DNA of 64,000 bases. Origin: Agitococcus sp. (GTDB lineage: Bacteria > Pseudomonadota > Gammaproteobacteria > Pseudomonadales > Moraxellaceae). Shown here piece by piece: positions 21,781 through 30,324 of the stretch. Where the stretch lies: contig JAUSLJ010000005.1 of the NCBI GenBank assembly GCA_030646715.1, positions 1 through 64,000 on the forward strand, in the 5' to 3' direction. A program made the translations under genes and the position numbers. Position 1 is the stretch's first letter. Every line of letters starts with the position of its first letter. A model generated the notes under the pieces. That model did not search any database. It was not told the DNA's origin and saw nothing but the letters and a program-made list of their open reading frames with translations.

Positions 21781-23565
21781 ATGGCTCAATATAAAGCTCC
21801 GCTCCGTGATATGCAATTTGTATTGCATGATATGTTAAACATAGAAAATCACTACGCGAGTATCCCCGCATTTGCCGATACTAACCGTGAATTAGTGGAT
21901 AGTGTATTGGAAGCAGGCGCGCAATTTTGCGAAAATGAACTGTCTCCAATCAATCGCAGTGGTGACGAAGAAGGCTGTCAATTTGATGATGGCGTGGTGA
22001 CTACACCAAAAGGTTTTAAAGAAGCCTATAAAAAATATGTTGAATTAGGTTTTGGTTCATTATCTGCACCTGTAGAACATGGCGGCCAAGGCTTGCCACC
22101 GTCATTAGGTACAGTGATGAGCGAAATGATGGGTACAGCCAACTGGTCTTGGGGTATGTACCCAGGCTTGTCACACGGTGCCATCAATACCGTTGAAGCG
22201 CATGGCGATGCCCAGCAAAAAGAAGTCTATTTAACGAAGTTAATTTCGGGCGAGTGGACAGGTACCATGTGTTTGACTGAATCCCATGCGGGTTCTGACT
22301 TAGGTTTAATTCGTACTAAAGCTGAACCAAATGCCGACGGTAGCTACAAAATCTCGGGTACTAAAATTTTCATATCTGCGGGTGAGCATGACATGGCCGA
22401 TAATATCGTCCACATCGTGTTGGCTCGTTTACCTGATGCGCCTAAAGGCACTAAAGGTATTTCCCTGTTTATCGTGCCTAAGTTCATGCCAACGGGTGAA
22501 CGTAATGGCGTGAAATGTGGTTCTATCGAACACAAAATGGGTATTAAGGCTTCGGCGACTTGCGTCATTAACTTTGATGAAGCCACAGGCTTTTTGATTG
22601 GTGCGCCAAATAAAGGCTTGAACTGTATGTTCACCTTTATGAATGTTGCTCGTATCGGCACAGCAGTACAAGGTGTTGCGGCAGCTGAAGGTTCATTCCA
22701 AGGCGCATTAGAATATGCTCGTGACCGTACGGCCATGCGCTCTTTAACAGGTCCTAAAAATCCTGATAAAGAAGCTGACGTGATTATTGTGCATCCCGCC
22801 GTACGTCAATTGTTGTTGACGCAAAAAGCCTTTGCTGAAGGTGGTCGTGCATTGGTGTATTTGTTGTCAACTTATACCGATATCGTTGCCACCACCCAAG
22901 ATGCCGAAGCCAAAAAAGCGGCTGACGATATGATGTCGTTCTTGACACCCATCGCTAAAGCGTTCTTGACGGAAGTAGGTTATGAAGCAGCGAATCATGG
23001 CGTGCAAGTATTTGGCGGTCATGGCTTTATTCGTGAATGGGGCATGGAACAAATCGTCCGTGATACCCGTATTGCATTGTTATACGAAGGCACAACACAA
23101 ATCCAAGCCTTGGACTTGTTAGGCCGTAAAGTATTGCAAACGCAAGGCGGTATGTTGCGTAACTTTACTAAAGTTGTGCACAAATTCTGCCAAACACATG
23201 AAGGCAATGCTGACATGGCACAATTTGTTGCGCCATTGGCTGCTCTTAATAAAGAGTGGGGCGATGTCACCATGCGTATCGGCATGAAAGCCATGGGCAA
23301 TGCTGACGAAGCAGGCGCAGCGGCTGTTGATTACATGATGTATTCGGGTTATGTGACATTGGCTTACCTGTGGGCGTGGATGGCACAAGTTGCTCAAGCT
23401 AAATTAGCTGTGGGTGAAGGTGATGCTGAGTTCTACAAAGCCAAAATCCAAACTGCACAGTTCTACTTCAAGAAAATTCTGCCCCGTACCAAAGGCCATA
23501 TCGAAATGATCGATGGCGGCGCGGAAACCTTGATGCAAATGACAGCGGATGCTTTCGCATTCTAA
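21781..23565 (+). CDS. Acyl-CoA dehydrogenase (FadE-like), copy 1
   Basis: A 594-residue flavoprotein that catalyses the first, FAD-dependent step of fatty-acid beta-oxidation. The N-terminal MAQYKAPLRDM block is typical of the three-domain 590-600-residue class with a C-terminal extension found in Pseudomonadales. The flavin/acyl motif MCLTESHAGSDLG is followed by the ISAGEHD segment, and the presumed catalytic base is Glu436 in LLYEGTTQIQALD. GAGAGG precedes the ATG. A terminator follows (23593). The paralogue at 23748 suggests different chain-length preferences, which sequence alone does not tell. Confidence 0.92.
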   Translation: MAQYKAPLRDMQFVLHDMLNIENHYASIPAFADTNRELVDSVLEAGAQFCENELSPINRSGDEEGCQFDDGVVTTPKGFKEAYKKYVELGFGSLSAPVEHGGQGLPPSLGTVMSEMMGTANWSWGMYPGLSHGAINTVEAHGDAQQKEVYLTKLISGEWTGTMCLTESHAGSDLGLIRTKAEPNADGSYKISGTKIFISAGEHDMADNIVHIVLARLPDAPKGTKGISLFIVPKFMPTGERNGVKCGSIEHKMGIKASATCVINFDEATGFLIGAPNKGLNCMFTFMNVARIGTAVQGVAAAEGSFQGALEYARDRTAMRSLTGPKNPDKEADVIIVHPAVRQLLLTQKAFAEGGRALVYLLSTYTDIVATTQDAEAKKAADDMMSFLTPIAKAFLTEVGYEAANHGVQVFGGHGFIREWGMEQIVRDTRIALLYEGTTQIQALDLLGRKVLQTQGGMLRNFTKVVHKFCQTHEGNADMAQFVAPLAALNKEWGDVTMRIGMKAMGNADEAGAAAVDYMMYSGYVTLAYLWAWMAQVAQAKLAVGEGDAEFYKAKIQTAQFYFKKILPRTKGHIEMIDGGAETLMQMTADAFAF

Positions 23566-23592
23566 GTTAAGCATGAGATAATTGCTTAACCG

Positions 23593-23621
23593 AAAAGCCC
23601 GCGCTGTTTGCGGGCTTTTTT
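23593..23621 (+). terminator. Rho-independent terminator
   Basis: AAAAGCCCGC and GCGGGCTTTTTT flank a short loop directly after the first acyl-CoA dehydrogenase gene. Confidence 0.92.
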
Positions 23622-23640
23622 ACGAATTTTTATAGCACTT

Positions 23641-23723
23641 GCCCTCACCCCAGCCCTCTCCCTCAGGGAGAGGGGGCAATACGCCTTACTCCCTCTCCCT
23701 AGGGGAGAGGACGAGGGTGAGGG
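23641..23723. repeat. Compound hairpin repeat, CCCTCTCCC family
   Basis: An outer repeat (CCCTCACCC and GGGTGAGGG) encloses two inner hairpins built from CCCTCTCCCT and its complement. Similar units occur at 35799-35819 and near 20976-21020. They look like dispersed repeats rather than gene-specific control sites. Confidence 0.75.
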
Positions 23724-23747
23724 TTTTTGATTAACGAAGGAAAAATC

Positions 23748-25523
23748 ATGCCTATTTATAAAGCCCCCCTCCGTGATATGCGTTTTGTCTTGAATGAAGT
23801 GTTTAATGCTGACGCGTTTTGGCAAAGCAATCCTGCGTTGAGTCATGTCGATAGTGATACCGTCAGCGCAATCTTGGAAGAAATGGCCAAAGTCAGTGAA
23901 AACGTGTTAGCACCCATCAATCGTTCGGGTGATGAAGAAGGTTGTAGCATCAACAATGGTGTCGTCACCACACCTAAAGGTTTCAAAGAAGCTTTCAAGC
24001 AATATGCCGAAGCAGGTTGGATAGGTTTAGGTGCGGATGAGCAGTTTGGCGGTCAAGGCATGCCCAAAATGGTCACCGTCATGACCGATGAAATGATTTT
24101 TGCTGCCAATCCTTCATTCACGCTTTACCCTTTATTGAGTATTGGCGCAGCGATGTCAATGGCGCAACACGCATCACCTGAAATCAATGCAGTGTATTTG
24201 CCTAAAATGTACAGTGGCGAGTGGGCAGGCACAATGTGTTTGACCGAGCCACATTCAGGTACTGACTTGGGTATTATTCGTACCAAAGCTGAGCCATTGG
24301 CTGACGGCAGCTATGCGATTTCGGGGACAAAAATCTTCATCACCGGTGGTGAACACGATTTAACCGACAACATCGTGCATTTAGTCTTAGCAAAATTACC
24401 TGATGCACCCGCAGGTTCACGCGGTATTTCTTTGTTCCTCGTTCCTAAGTTTTTAGTTAACGAAGATGGTTCTTTAGGTGCGCGTAATCCCGTTGCTGCG
24501 GGTTCTATCGAACATAAAATGGGTATTAAAGGTTCGGCAACCTGTGTGATGAACTTTGACAGTGCCAAAGGCTTTTTGATTGGTAAAGTCAATCAAGGCT
24601 TAGCGGCGATGTTTGTGATGATGAATTACGAGCGTTTGTCGATGGGTATTCAAGGTTTAGGCGCGTCCGAAATCGCCTATCAAAATGCTGCTGCTTATGC
24701 CCGTGACCGTCTGCAAGGTCGCTCGGCAACGGGCGCAAAAATGCCAGAAAAAGTGGCCGATAGCTTATTGGTTCATCCTGATGTTCGTCGGATGTTGTTG
24801 CGTGTACGCGCTCATAATGAAGCCGCACGTTGCTTTGCCATGTACGCCGCACAAATTCTGGATCAAACGAAATACAGCGATGACCCAGCCGTTAGCCAAG
24901 CCGCCGCTGACCGTGTGGCTTTGTTGACTCCTGTTGTTAAAGCCTATTTAACTGATAAAGGTTTTGACTCTTGTGTGGAAGCACAGCAAGTATTTGGTGG
25001 TCATGGCTTTATTCGTGAATGGGGCATGGAACAATATGTTCGCGATACCCGTATTGCTCAAATTTACGAAGGTACGAATGGCGTACAAGCACAAGATTTA
25101 ATGGGGCGTAAAGTTGCCAAAAATAATGGTGTGTTTGTTGCCTCGTTTATTGCTGAAATCCGTGATTTTAATGCGACATTGGCAGGCGATGCTAACTTGG
25201 CGTTTATCCATAATGCCTTAGAGCAAGCCGCCAAAGAAATTGAAGTGGCGACACAATGGGTCATTGAACAAGCAAACCGTAATCCTGATGAAATTAATGC
25301 TGCAGCAGTTGATTATCTTCATGCGTTTGGTTTGTTGTGTTATGCCTATATGTGGGCAAAAATGTCTAAAGCGGCCGTTGGTAAAGATGACGTGTTCTAC
25401 GCGGATAAATTGCGTTTAGCACAATTCTTCACCACTCGTATGTTGCCAGAATTGACTTCCCGTTTAGCGTCGTTGAAGTCAGGTTCGGATGCGGTGATGA
25501 ACTTTGAGATGTCTTATTTCTAA
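23748..25523 (+). CDS. Acyl-CoA dehydrogenase (FadE-like), copy 2
   Basis: A 591-residue paralogue of the preceding enzyme, with the same architecture: MPIYKAPLRDM at the start, MCLTEPHSGTDLG for flavin and acyl binding, ITGGEHD, and the presumed catalytic glutamate 441 in QIYEGTNGVQAQD. ATG at 23748 has GAAGGA six bases upstream; the upstream TTG at 23727 lies in the repeat and has no site. The two proteins agree over most of their length, so the pair arose by tandem duplication, though it is now separated by a terminator and a hairpin repeat. It acts in beta-oxidation; substrate range is unknown. Confidence 0.92.
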   Translation: MPIYKAPLRDMRFVLNEVFNADAFWQSNPALSHVDSDTVSAILEEMAKVSENVLAPINRSGDEEGCSINNGVVTTPKGFKEAFKQYAEAGWIGLGADEQFGGQGMPKMVTVMTDEMIFAANPSFTLYPLLSIGAAMSMAQHASPEINAVYLPKMYSGEWAGTMCLTEPHSGTDLGIIRTKAEPLADGSYAISGTKIFITGGEHDLTDNIVHLVLAKLPDAPAGSRGISLFLVPKFLVNEDGSLGARNPVAAGSIEHKMGIKGSATCVMNFDSAKGFLIGKVNQGLAAMFVMMNYERLSMGIQGLGASEIAYQNAAAYARDRLQGRSATGAKMPEKVADSLLVHPDVRRMLLRVRAHNEAARCFAMYAAQILDQTKYSDDPAVSQAAADRVALLTPVVKAYLTDKGFDSCVEAQQVFGGHGFIREWGMEQYVRDTRIAQIYEGTNGVQAQDLMGRKVAKNNGVFVASFIAEIRDFNATLAGDANLAFIHNALEQAAKEIEVATQWVIEQANRNPDEINAAAVDYLHAFGLLCYAYMWAKMSKAAVGKDDVFYADKLRLAQFFTTRMLPELTSRLASLKSGSDAVMNFEMSYF

Positions 25524-25544
25524 GCTTTTCAATTAGCATCACTT

Positions 25545-25579
25545 AAAACCTATGCAATGTTATCGTTGCGTAGGTTTTT
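25545..25579 (+). terminator. Rho-independent terminator
   Basis: AAACCTATGCAA pairs with TTGCGTAGGTTT and is followed by a T-run. It ends the second acyl-CoA dehydrogenase transcript. It also overlaps the 5' part of the longest frame of the next gene, which argues for that gene's later start. Confidence 0.88.
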
Positions 25580-25644
25580 TATTTTCGCTATTCCTAAACC
25601 CTCATCTAGTCGTTATGCTCATGCCCTTAACCAAGGGAGGACGT

Positions 25645-26739
25645 GTGGCCTATTTTTTTTATCGAAAGCGTGATGTATTGCATCTGCGATTATTAGCGAT
25701 GATTTTTGCGTGTTGTGCTCAGTTTTCTGTTGCCGCAGATGAGCCAGTCAATACCGTTAAGTCTGAAAGTGTCGTCAGCAGTGAAGCTTCGCCTGCCGTA
25801 CCTGTCGTTGATGAAATCCCCATTTCTGTTCCTGAATCCAGCAAAAAAACCTCTGAACCCCTTGCTGATTGTATTAGCCGTGATGCCGAAGGACGATTTT
25901 TAGGTTGGGTAGATAGCCAACACTGTTTGTTATCCAACCGCACGACAACGACCGCACAATGGTTTGATGGTCTTTTTGGTCACGCCGCAGATTTGGGTGA
26001 TGCCAAGTTGAGGTTGCGTATTATTAATGATTTTAATTGGTATGAGGCTGATGGTTTAAGTGCAAAAATACGCTTCCGTGCCACCGCAGTACTACCCAAT
26101 GCCAAACGTCGTTTACGGCTGATTGTCAGTGACGATGAAGATACGCTGCATCCTGAACGTAATCAATTGACGACAGATAGTGTTGAGCCTAAAACCAGTG
26201 CCGCTATTCGCTGGATTCCCGATTACGTCTCACGCGTTAAATATTCTTTTGATATCGGTGTGCATTCGACACCTGATATTTATGTGCGTGCGCGTGGTCA
26301 ACGCACTTGGCGCGTCAGTGATAGCGCGATTATTACGGCCATCGAAACGATTCGTTATGGTGTCGAAGAGGAGGGTAAAAGCTTAACCCAAGTCAGTATC
26401 GAACGCTTATTAAATGATAAAACGGTGTTCCGTTTAGGTAATGCTTTGCAGTATTGGCAAAATGAACCGAAGCCTGTGGGGATGCGTTGGTCTCAAGACT
26501 GGAGTATTTTGCATCGACTAGGTCAGCAAAAAACGATTTCTTATGGTGTTGTTTTTGAAGGTGTGCAACAACCGCATTGGCAGTTAGATAGCGATAGTCT
26601 TTTTGTCTTGTATCGACAATCTTTTTGGCGGTCTTGGTTATATTATGAGATTGAGCCGCATCTGAGTCGTTATCGAGAGCAAAACTGGGATGTCAAATCT
26701 TCGATTGTTTTTCGTCTTGAAGCCAATTTCGGCGGTTGA
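25645..26739 (+). CDS. Predicted outer-membrane beta-barrel protein
   Basis: A 364-residue protein with no family I can name. The N-terminus is a signal peptide (FFYRKRDV, then a hydrophobic run ending SVAA), followed by a proline- and serine-rich linker of about 45 residues. The rest is rich in alternating hydrophobic and polar strands with many aromatic residues (LYRQSFWRSWLYYEIEPH), and it ends in a strand, as outer-membrane barrels do. GTG at 25645 follows GGGAGG; earlier starts overlap the terminator. The next gene begins 18 bases after its stop, so the two probably form an operon. The role is unknown. Confidence 0.65.
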   Translation: MAYFFYRKRDVLHLRLLAMIFACCAQFSVAADEPVNTVKSESVVSSEASPAVPVVDEIPISVPESSKKTSEPLADCISRDAEGRFLGWVDSQHCLLSNRTTTTAQWFDGLFGHAADLGDAKLRLRIINDFNWYEADGLSAKIRFRATAVLPNAKRRLRLIVSDDEDTLHPERNQLTTDSVEPKTSAAIRWIPDYVSRVKYSFDIGVHSTPDIYVRARGQRTWRVSDSAIITAIETIRYGVEEEGKSLTQVSIERLLNDKTVFRLGNALQYWQNEPKPVGMRWSQDWSILHRLGQQKTISYGVVFEGVQQPHWQLDSDSLFVLYRQSFWRSWLYYEIEPHLSRYREQNWDVKSSIVFRLEANFGG

Positions 26740-26757
26740 GTTTCAGAGAGAGTCCGT

Positions 26758-27792
26758 ATGGTTTCACCTGTGCAAATACAGATGCAAAACAGCTCGCGTG
26801 GTATCTATGAAACCTTTGATTTTCGGGGTTTGACAGCGGATGGCCGTCAGGCTTTTATTGTTAAACATACCTTGTTTAAACCGTGGTTTGGTAAAGGTAC
26901 GGTCACGGTTGCCTTAATTTGTTTTGATCGTAAAACAGCGAAATCGCAAACATTCTCTGCGTGTGAAGACCTTACTCCTGCGTATGAAAAGCAATTTAAG
27001 CACGCAAAAAATTGGGAAAATTGTTCGTTTGCCTTTGCGTCTGGCTCGTTTTTTGACATTAGTCGCGAGATGTTGCGTGGCAAAATTCATAGCCATCAAG
27101 GGACGATGAGTTGGAATTTGCATTTGCAACGACAAGATGCCGTATTACATCAATTACCGCAAGGATTGTGTTTCGAGTTGCCGTGGCCGCGCCATAAAGT
27201 GCAAGTGCGCGACTGTTTTTTAAGCTTTCACGGTAAAATTCAAGGGGCAGGGGTGATGTTGTCGGGCTCTTTTGTTGGCTCTAATCATCACTATTGGGGC
27301 GATGGTTATCCCGTTGAATATGCCGCAGCCCAATGTAATCATTTTGTTGAAGATGAAAGTGCTTTTTTTTATGGTTTCAGTGCGCGTTTAAGCATCGCGA
27401 AATTAATGACCAGTCCCTATATCAGTATGGCTTCTTTGAAGTTACATGGGCGTTGGTTTAATTTTAGCGATACGCTGCACAGTGTCAGACATCAATTAGA
27501 AGCACTGGATAATTATCGTTGGCGGATTACTTTTTTAAATGCGGATTATGGTTTGGATGTGGATATAGACGGCGGTAATCCGCGTATTAATGCGTGGACG
27601 GGCTGGCATGCAGAGCAGTCTTGGGGTGGTTGTTCAGTCATTAAAACGACACCCTTTGCCTCAGCAACAATGACGTTATATCAGCGCAACACAAAGGCGT
27701 TGGTGGCTGAATTAACGACACGAGATATCGAATTAAAAACGCTTTTACCAGAAAATGAGCCACAGAGTAGTGGCTTTAGTGCCGCACCTTAA
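26758..27792 (+). CDS. Lipocalin-like protein (CrtC/AttH/tocopherol-cyclase fold?)
   Basis: A 344-residue soluble protein without a signal peptide. The overall pattern, two beta-rich halves with HHYWGDGYP and a Q-C-N-H-F-V-E-D block in the middle and WTGWHAEQSWGG near the end, recalls the two-domain lipocalin superfamily of carotenoid hydratases and tocopherol cyclases. That relation is inference from the motif layout. It is linked to the outer-membrane protein upstream. Its stop overlaps that of the convergent histidine kinase within TTAA (27789-27792). A role in lipid or hydrophobic-compound handling next to the acyl-CoA dehydrogenases would fit, but is unproven. Confidence 0.55.
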   Translation: MVSPVQIQMQNSSRGIYETFDFRGLTADGRQAFIVKHTLFKPWFGKGTVTVALICFDRKTAKSQTFSACEDLTPAYEKQFKHAKNWENCSFAFASGSFFDISREMLRGKIHSHQGTMSWNLHLQRQDAVLHQLPQGLCFELPWPRHKVQVRDCFLSFHGKIQGAGVMLSGSFVGSNHHYWGDGYPVEYAAAQCNHFVEDESAFFYGFSARLSIAKLMTSPYISMASLKLHGRWFNFSDTLHSVRHQLEALDNYRWRITFLNADYGLDVDIDGGNPRINAWTGWHAEQSWGGCSVIKTTPFASATMTLYQRNTKALVAELTTRDIELKTLLPENEPQSSGFSAAP

Positions 27793-29978
27793 TGCCGATG
27801 GGGAACCCAGCGTAACAGAGCGTTTTGTAGGTCGCCTAACTCAATCGGTTTACTTAAATGTTCGTTCATCCCTGAGTTTAGGGCTTTTTGTTTTTGCTCT
27901 TCGAGAATATGGGCGGTTAATGCCAACACAGGTAATGCCTCTCGACCTTCTTGGCGTTCCCATTGGCGGATTTCTTGCGTGGCGGCGTAACCATCGACAA
28001 AAGGCATATCACAATCCATCAGCACGATATCAAAGTGCTCGCGCATCACCGCTTGTACGGCTTCTCTACCATTATTGACTAGCGTATGGTCAATGCCTAG
28101 TTTTTGCATCATGCCACGAATCACTTTTTGACTCAGCTGATTGTCTTCGGCAATTAATACTTTAATACGCCCTAATTGTGAGTCTTCGTTGTTGAGTTCG
28201 GGGCGGCTTACGCCTTGTAATCGTTTTAATTCTTGGCTAATGGCTTGTCGTAACTGTTTACTGGTGACAGGTTTACTAATGACACGGTGAATGCCCGCAT
28301 TGCGTGCCAAAGTTTGAATGTTATTTTGCCGCAATCCCGTCAGCATGATTAAAATAACATCATTGGTAATCAGCGCGTCTTGTTTTAAGCGCGCGCCTAA
28401 TTGCAAGCCACTCATACCCGGCATTTGATAGTCCATAATAATGACATCAAATGCTTGACCCAAATTGGCGGCATTCCGCGCAACAGCCAATGCTTCAGTG
28501 CCACTTTCGGCCGAACTGACGCGCATTCCCCATTGCGTTGCTTGTTCCGCTAAGACTTTACTGACGGTGCGGTTGTCATCAACAACTAATAACCGTTTGT
28601 TGGCAAATGACGCGACAAACTCGGTTGTTGAATCGCTAAAAATACTATTGGGTGTTTTTAACGGCAAACTAAAAGCTGCAACAGTACCTTCGTGTAGTGA
28701 GCTTTTGAAATTCAGTTCTCCCGTCATCGCGCTTACTAATTGTGCGCAGGTGGCCAAGTTAGGCCCTGTGTGCCACGCCTCGTGAGTGTTTTCTTGCAGT
28801 TGGGGAATAAATAATGTCGCTAATTTGGCTTCACTAATACCAAAGCCCGTATCTTGGACACTAAATTGTACACCTAGATCTTTTTGCCAAATACAACTAC
28901 GAATGCTAATCAGCACTTCTCCCGTGTCAGTAAAGCGAATCGCATTATGAATCAGCCGCGCCATGATTTGCCTTAGTCGTACAGCGTCGCCTAATAATTG
29001 TTTAGGTAAAGCGGAATCTAAGTAGCTAATTAATTCAATATTTTTGTCGTCAGCTTCGTTTTTGAATAAGTCTAAGCAATAGTTAAGTAACTCCGAAACA
29101 TCATAGACTTCCTCTAAAATAGTCATGCTTTGGTCTTGTTGACGAGATGAGTCTAGGCGGTCGTTTAATAAGTGTAATAAGGCATTACCAGACGATTGAA
29201 TGGTTTGAGTGTATTCTCGTTGTGCTGGACTAAGAGGCGTTTCCAGCAACAGTTCAGCCATCCCTAAAATGCCACTTAAGGGCGTACGCATATCGTGACT
29301 AAGGCTCTGTAAAGTCTTTTGTTGCTCATCATTAGCCGTGTGAAGGGTATTATTTTCTTCGGGTTTTTGACTTTCGCGCTGTTGAGTCAAATGGTATTGG
29401 TACAGCCCCCATTGATTGACTAACACACTGAACAATAAACAAATAAGCGTGATTTGGTGAATTAAAAAGGAATCAAGCTGCCAATAAAACGTGCTTAACA
29501 ATAAAATGTTGGTGATGGTGACGAGCAGCGCGCTAATTAACAGTAATTGGATGTAGCTGCGGTGCAATATATCTTTAGAGTAAACCCAGTGTAAGGCCAT
29601 GATAAAGCTGAGTAATGCCAGCCCACCACTGAAATTAAAAGAAACCGCAGGCGGTAAAAAGTATAAGGCAATAATACCAGCCATAAGTGCAAATAAAGCA
29701 GTACGCATCAGCGTCGTTTGCCGACCATGAGTCAGACATATCAGGTAAGCAAGCTCACCCAAACTCAACACGGCAATCATGCACAAGACAGGTAATATCT
29801 GAATGGTGAGGCTTTCGGGCGCAAACGTAATAACGGCAATAGTTGCCGCTTGGCTTAATGCGAGGCATTGGCTACGCCATAACAACGAAAAAGGGTAACG
29901 TAATAATAAAGGTAATAGGCTAGATGCTAAGATAATTCCTAGTATAAATAGGGTTTCCCAAGCACTTTCTATGACCAT
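27789..29978 (-). CDS. Membrane-bound hybrid histidine kinase with two receiver domains
   Basis: A 729-residue sensor. The first 200 residues hold about six or seven transmembrane helices and no separate periplasmic sensor domain. The dimerisation/phosphoacceptor box is SLSHDMRTPLSG (about 225). The ATPase domain has an N box (RLIHNAIRFT) and a G1 box (DTGFGIS), but the G2 box is degenerate: where GTGLGLAI is expected it reads TGPNLATC. Two CheY-like receivers follow, with phosphorylatable aspartates in IIMDYQMPG and VLMDCDMPF. No output domain is present, so a phosphorelay partner lies elsewhere. The CHASE2-cyclase gene is divergent from it, but a functional link is not shown. Confidence 0.9.
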   Translation of the reverse strand: MVIESAWETLFILGIILASSLLPLLLRYPFSLLWRSQCLALSQAATIAVITFAPESLTIQILPVLCMIAVLSLGELAYLICLTHGRQTTLMRTALFALMAGIIALYFLPPAVSFNFSGGLALLSFIMALHWVYSKDILHRSYIQLLLISALLVTITNILLLSTFYWQLDSFLIHQITLICLLFSVLVNQWGLYQYHLTQQRESQKPEENNTLHTANDEQQKTLQSLSHDMRTPLSGILGMAELLLETPLSPAQREYTQTIQSSGNALLHLLNDRLDSSRQQDQSMTILEEVYDVSELLNYCLDLFKNEADDKNIELISYLDSALPKQLLGDAVRLRQIMARLIHNAIRFTDTGEVLISIRSCIWQKDLGVQFSVQDTGFGISEAKLATLFIPQLQENTHEAWHTGPNLATCAQLVSAMTGELNFKSSLHEGTVAAFSLPLKTPNSIFSDSTTEFVASFANKRLLVVDDNRTVSKVLAEQATQWGMRVSSAESGTEALAVARNAANLGQAFDVIIMDYQMPGMSGLQLGARLKQDALITNDVILIMLTGLRQNNIQTLARNAGIHRVISKPVTSKQLRQAISQELKRLQGVSRPELNNEDSQLGRIKVLIAEDNQLSQKVIRGMMQKLGIDHTLVNNGREAVQAVMREHFDIVLMDCDMPFVDGYAATQEIRQWERQEGREALPVLALTAHILEEQKQKALNSGMNEHLSKPIELGDLQNALLRWVPHRH

Positions 29979-30324
29979 CGTTAGTCAACCTTTTTGCTGT
30001 CTGCTATGAAAATAGTTTAGACGTAAATAAAAAATTTTGTCTCGTTGAGATATTTAACAGACAATACCTTCTGCCCCAGATAGTCCTTAGTTGCTAAATT
30101 ACTTGCAAATTAACTTGACCTTGAATGCTTTTTCGGGAAATCAGCGTTATTATCCCTGACAAGGCTAACATATCTCCAAGAGTAAGATGTGGTCGCGCTT
30201 CATAATACAATAGCTAAATTAAAAAGAATCAGGACTTGTGTACAAGCCAACCCCCGTGTTTAGTCCGTTTGCTTGAGCAGTCGCTATCAATATTGGCCAT
30301 GACAGTCTTAAAAATAACGATGGG
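29979..30324. other. Divergent intergenic region between kinase and cyclase
   Basis: These 346 AT-rich bases must carry promoters for both divergent genes. I see a short palindrome CTTGT-GT-ACAAG at 30235-30246, but no clear promoter pair, RNA gene or reading frame. Confidence 0.4.

Noticed and set aside
25552-25644. Extended 5' end of the outer-membrane barrel gene
   Set aside because: The first part overlaps the terminator of the preceding gene and the signal peptide only begins after 25645.
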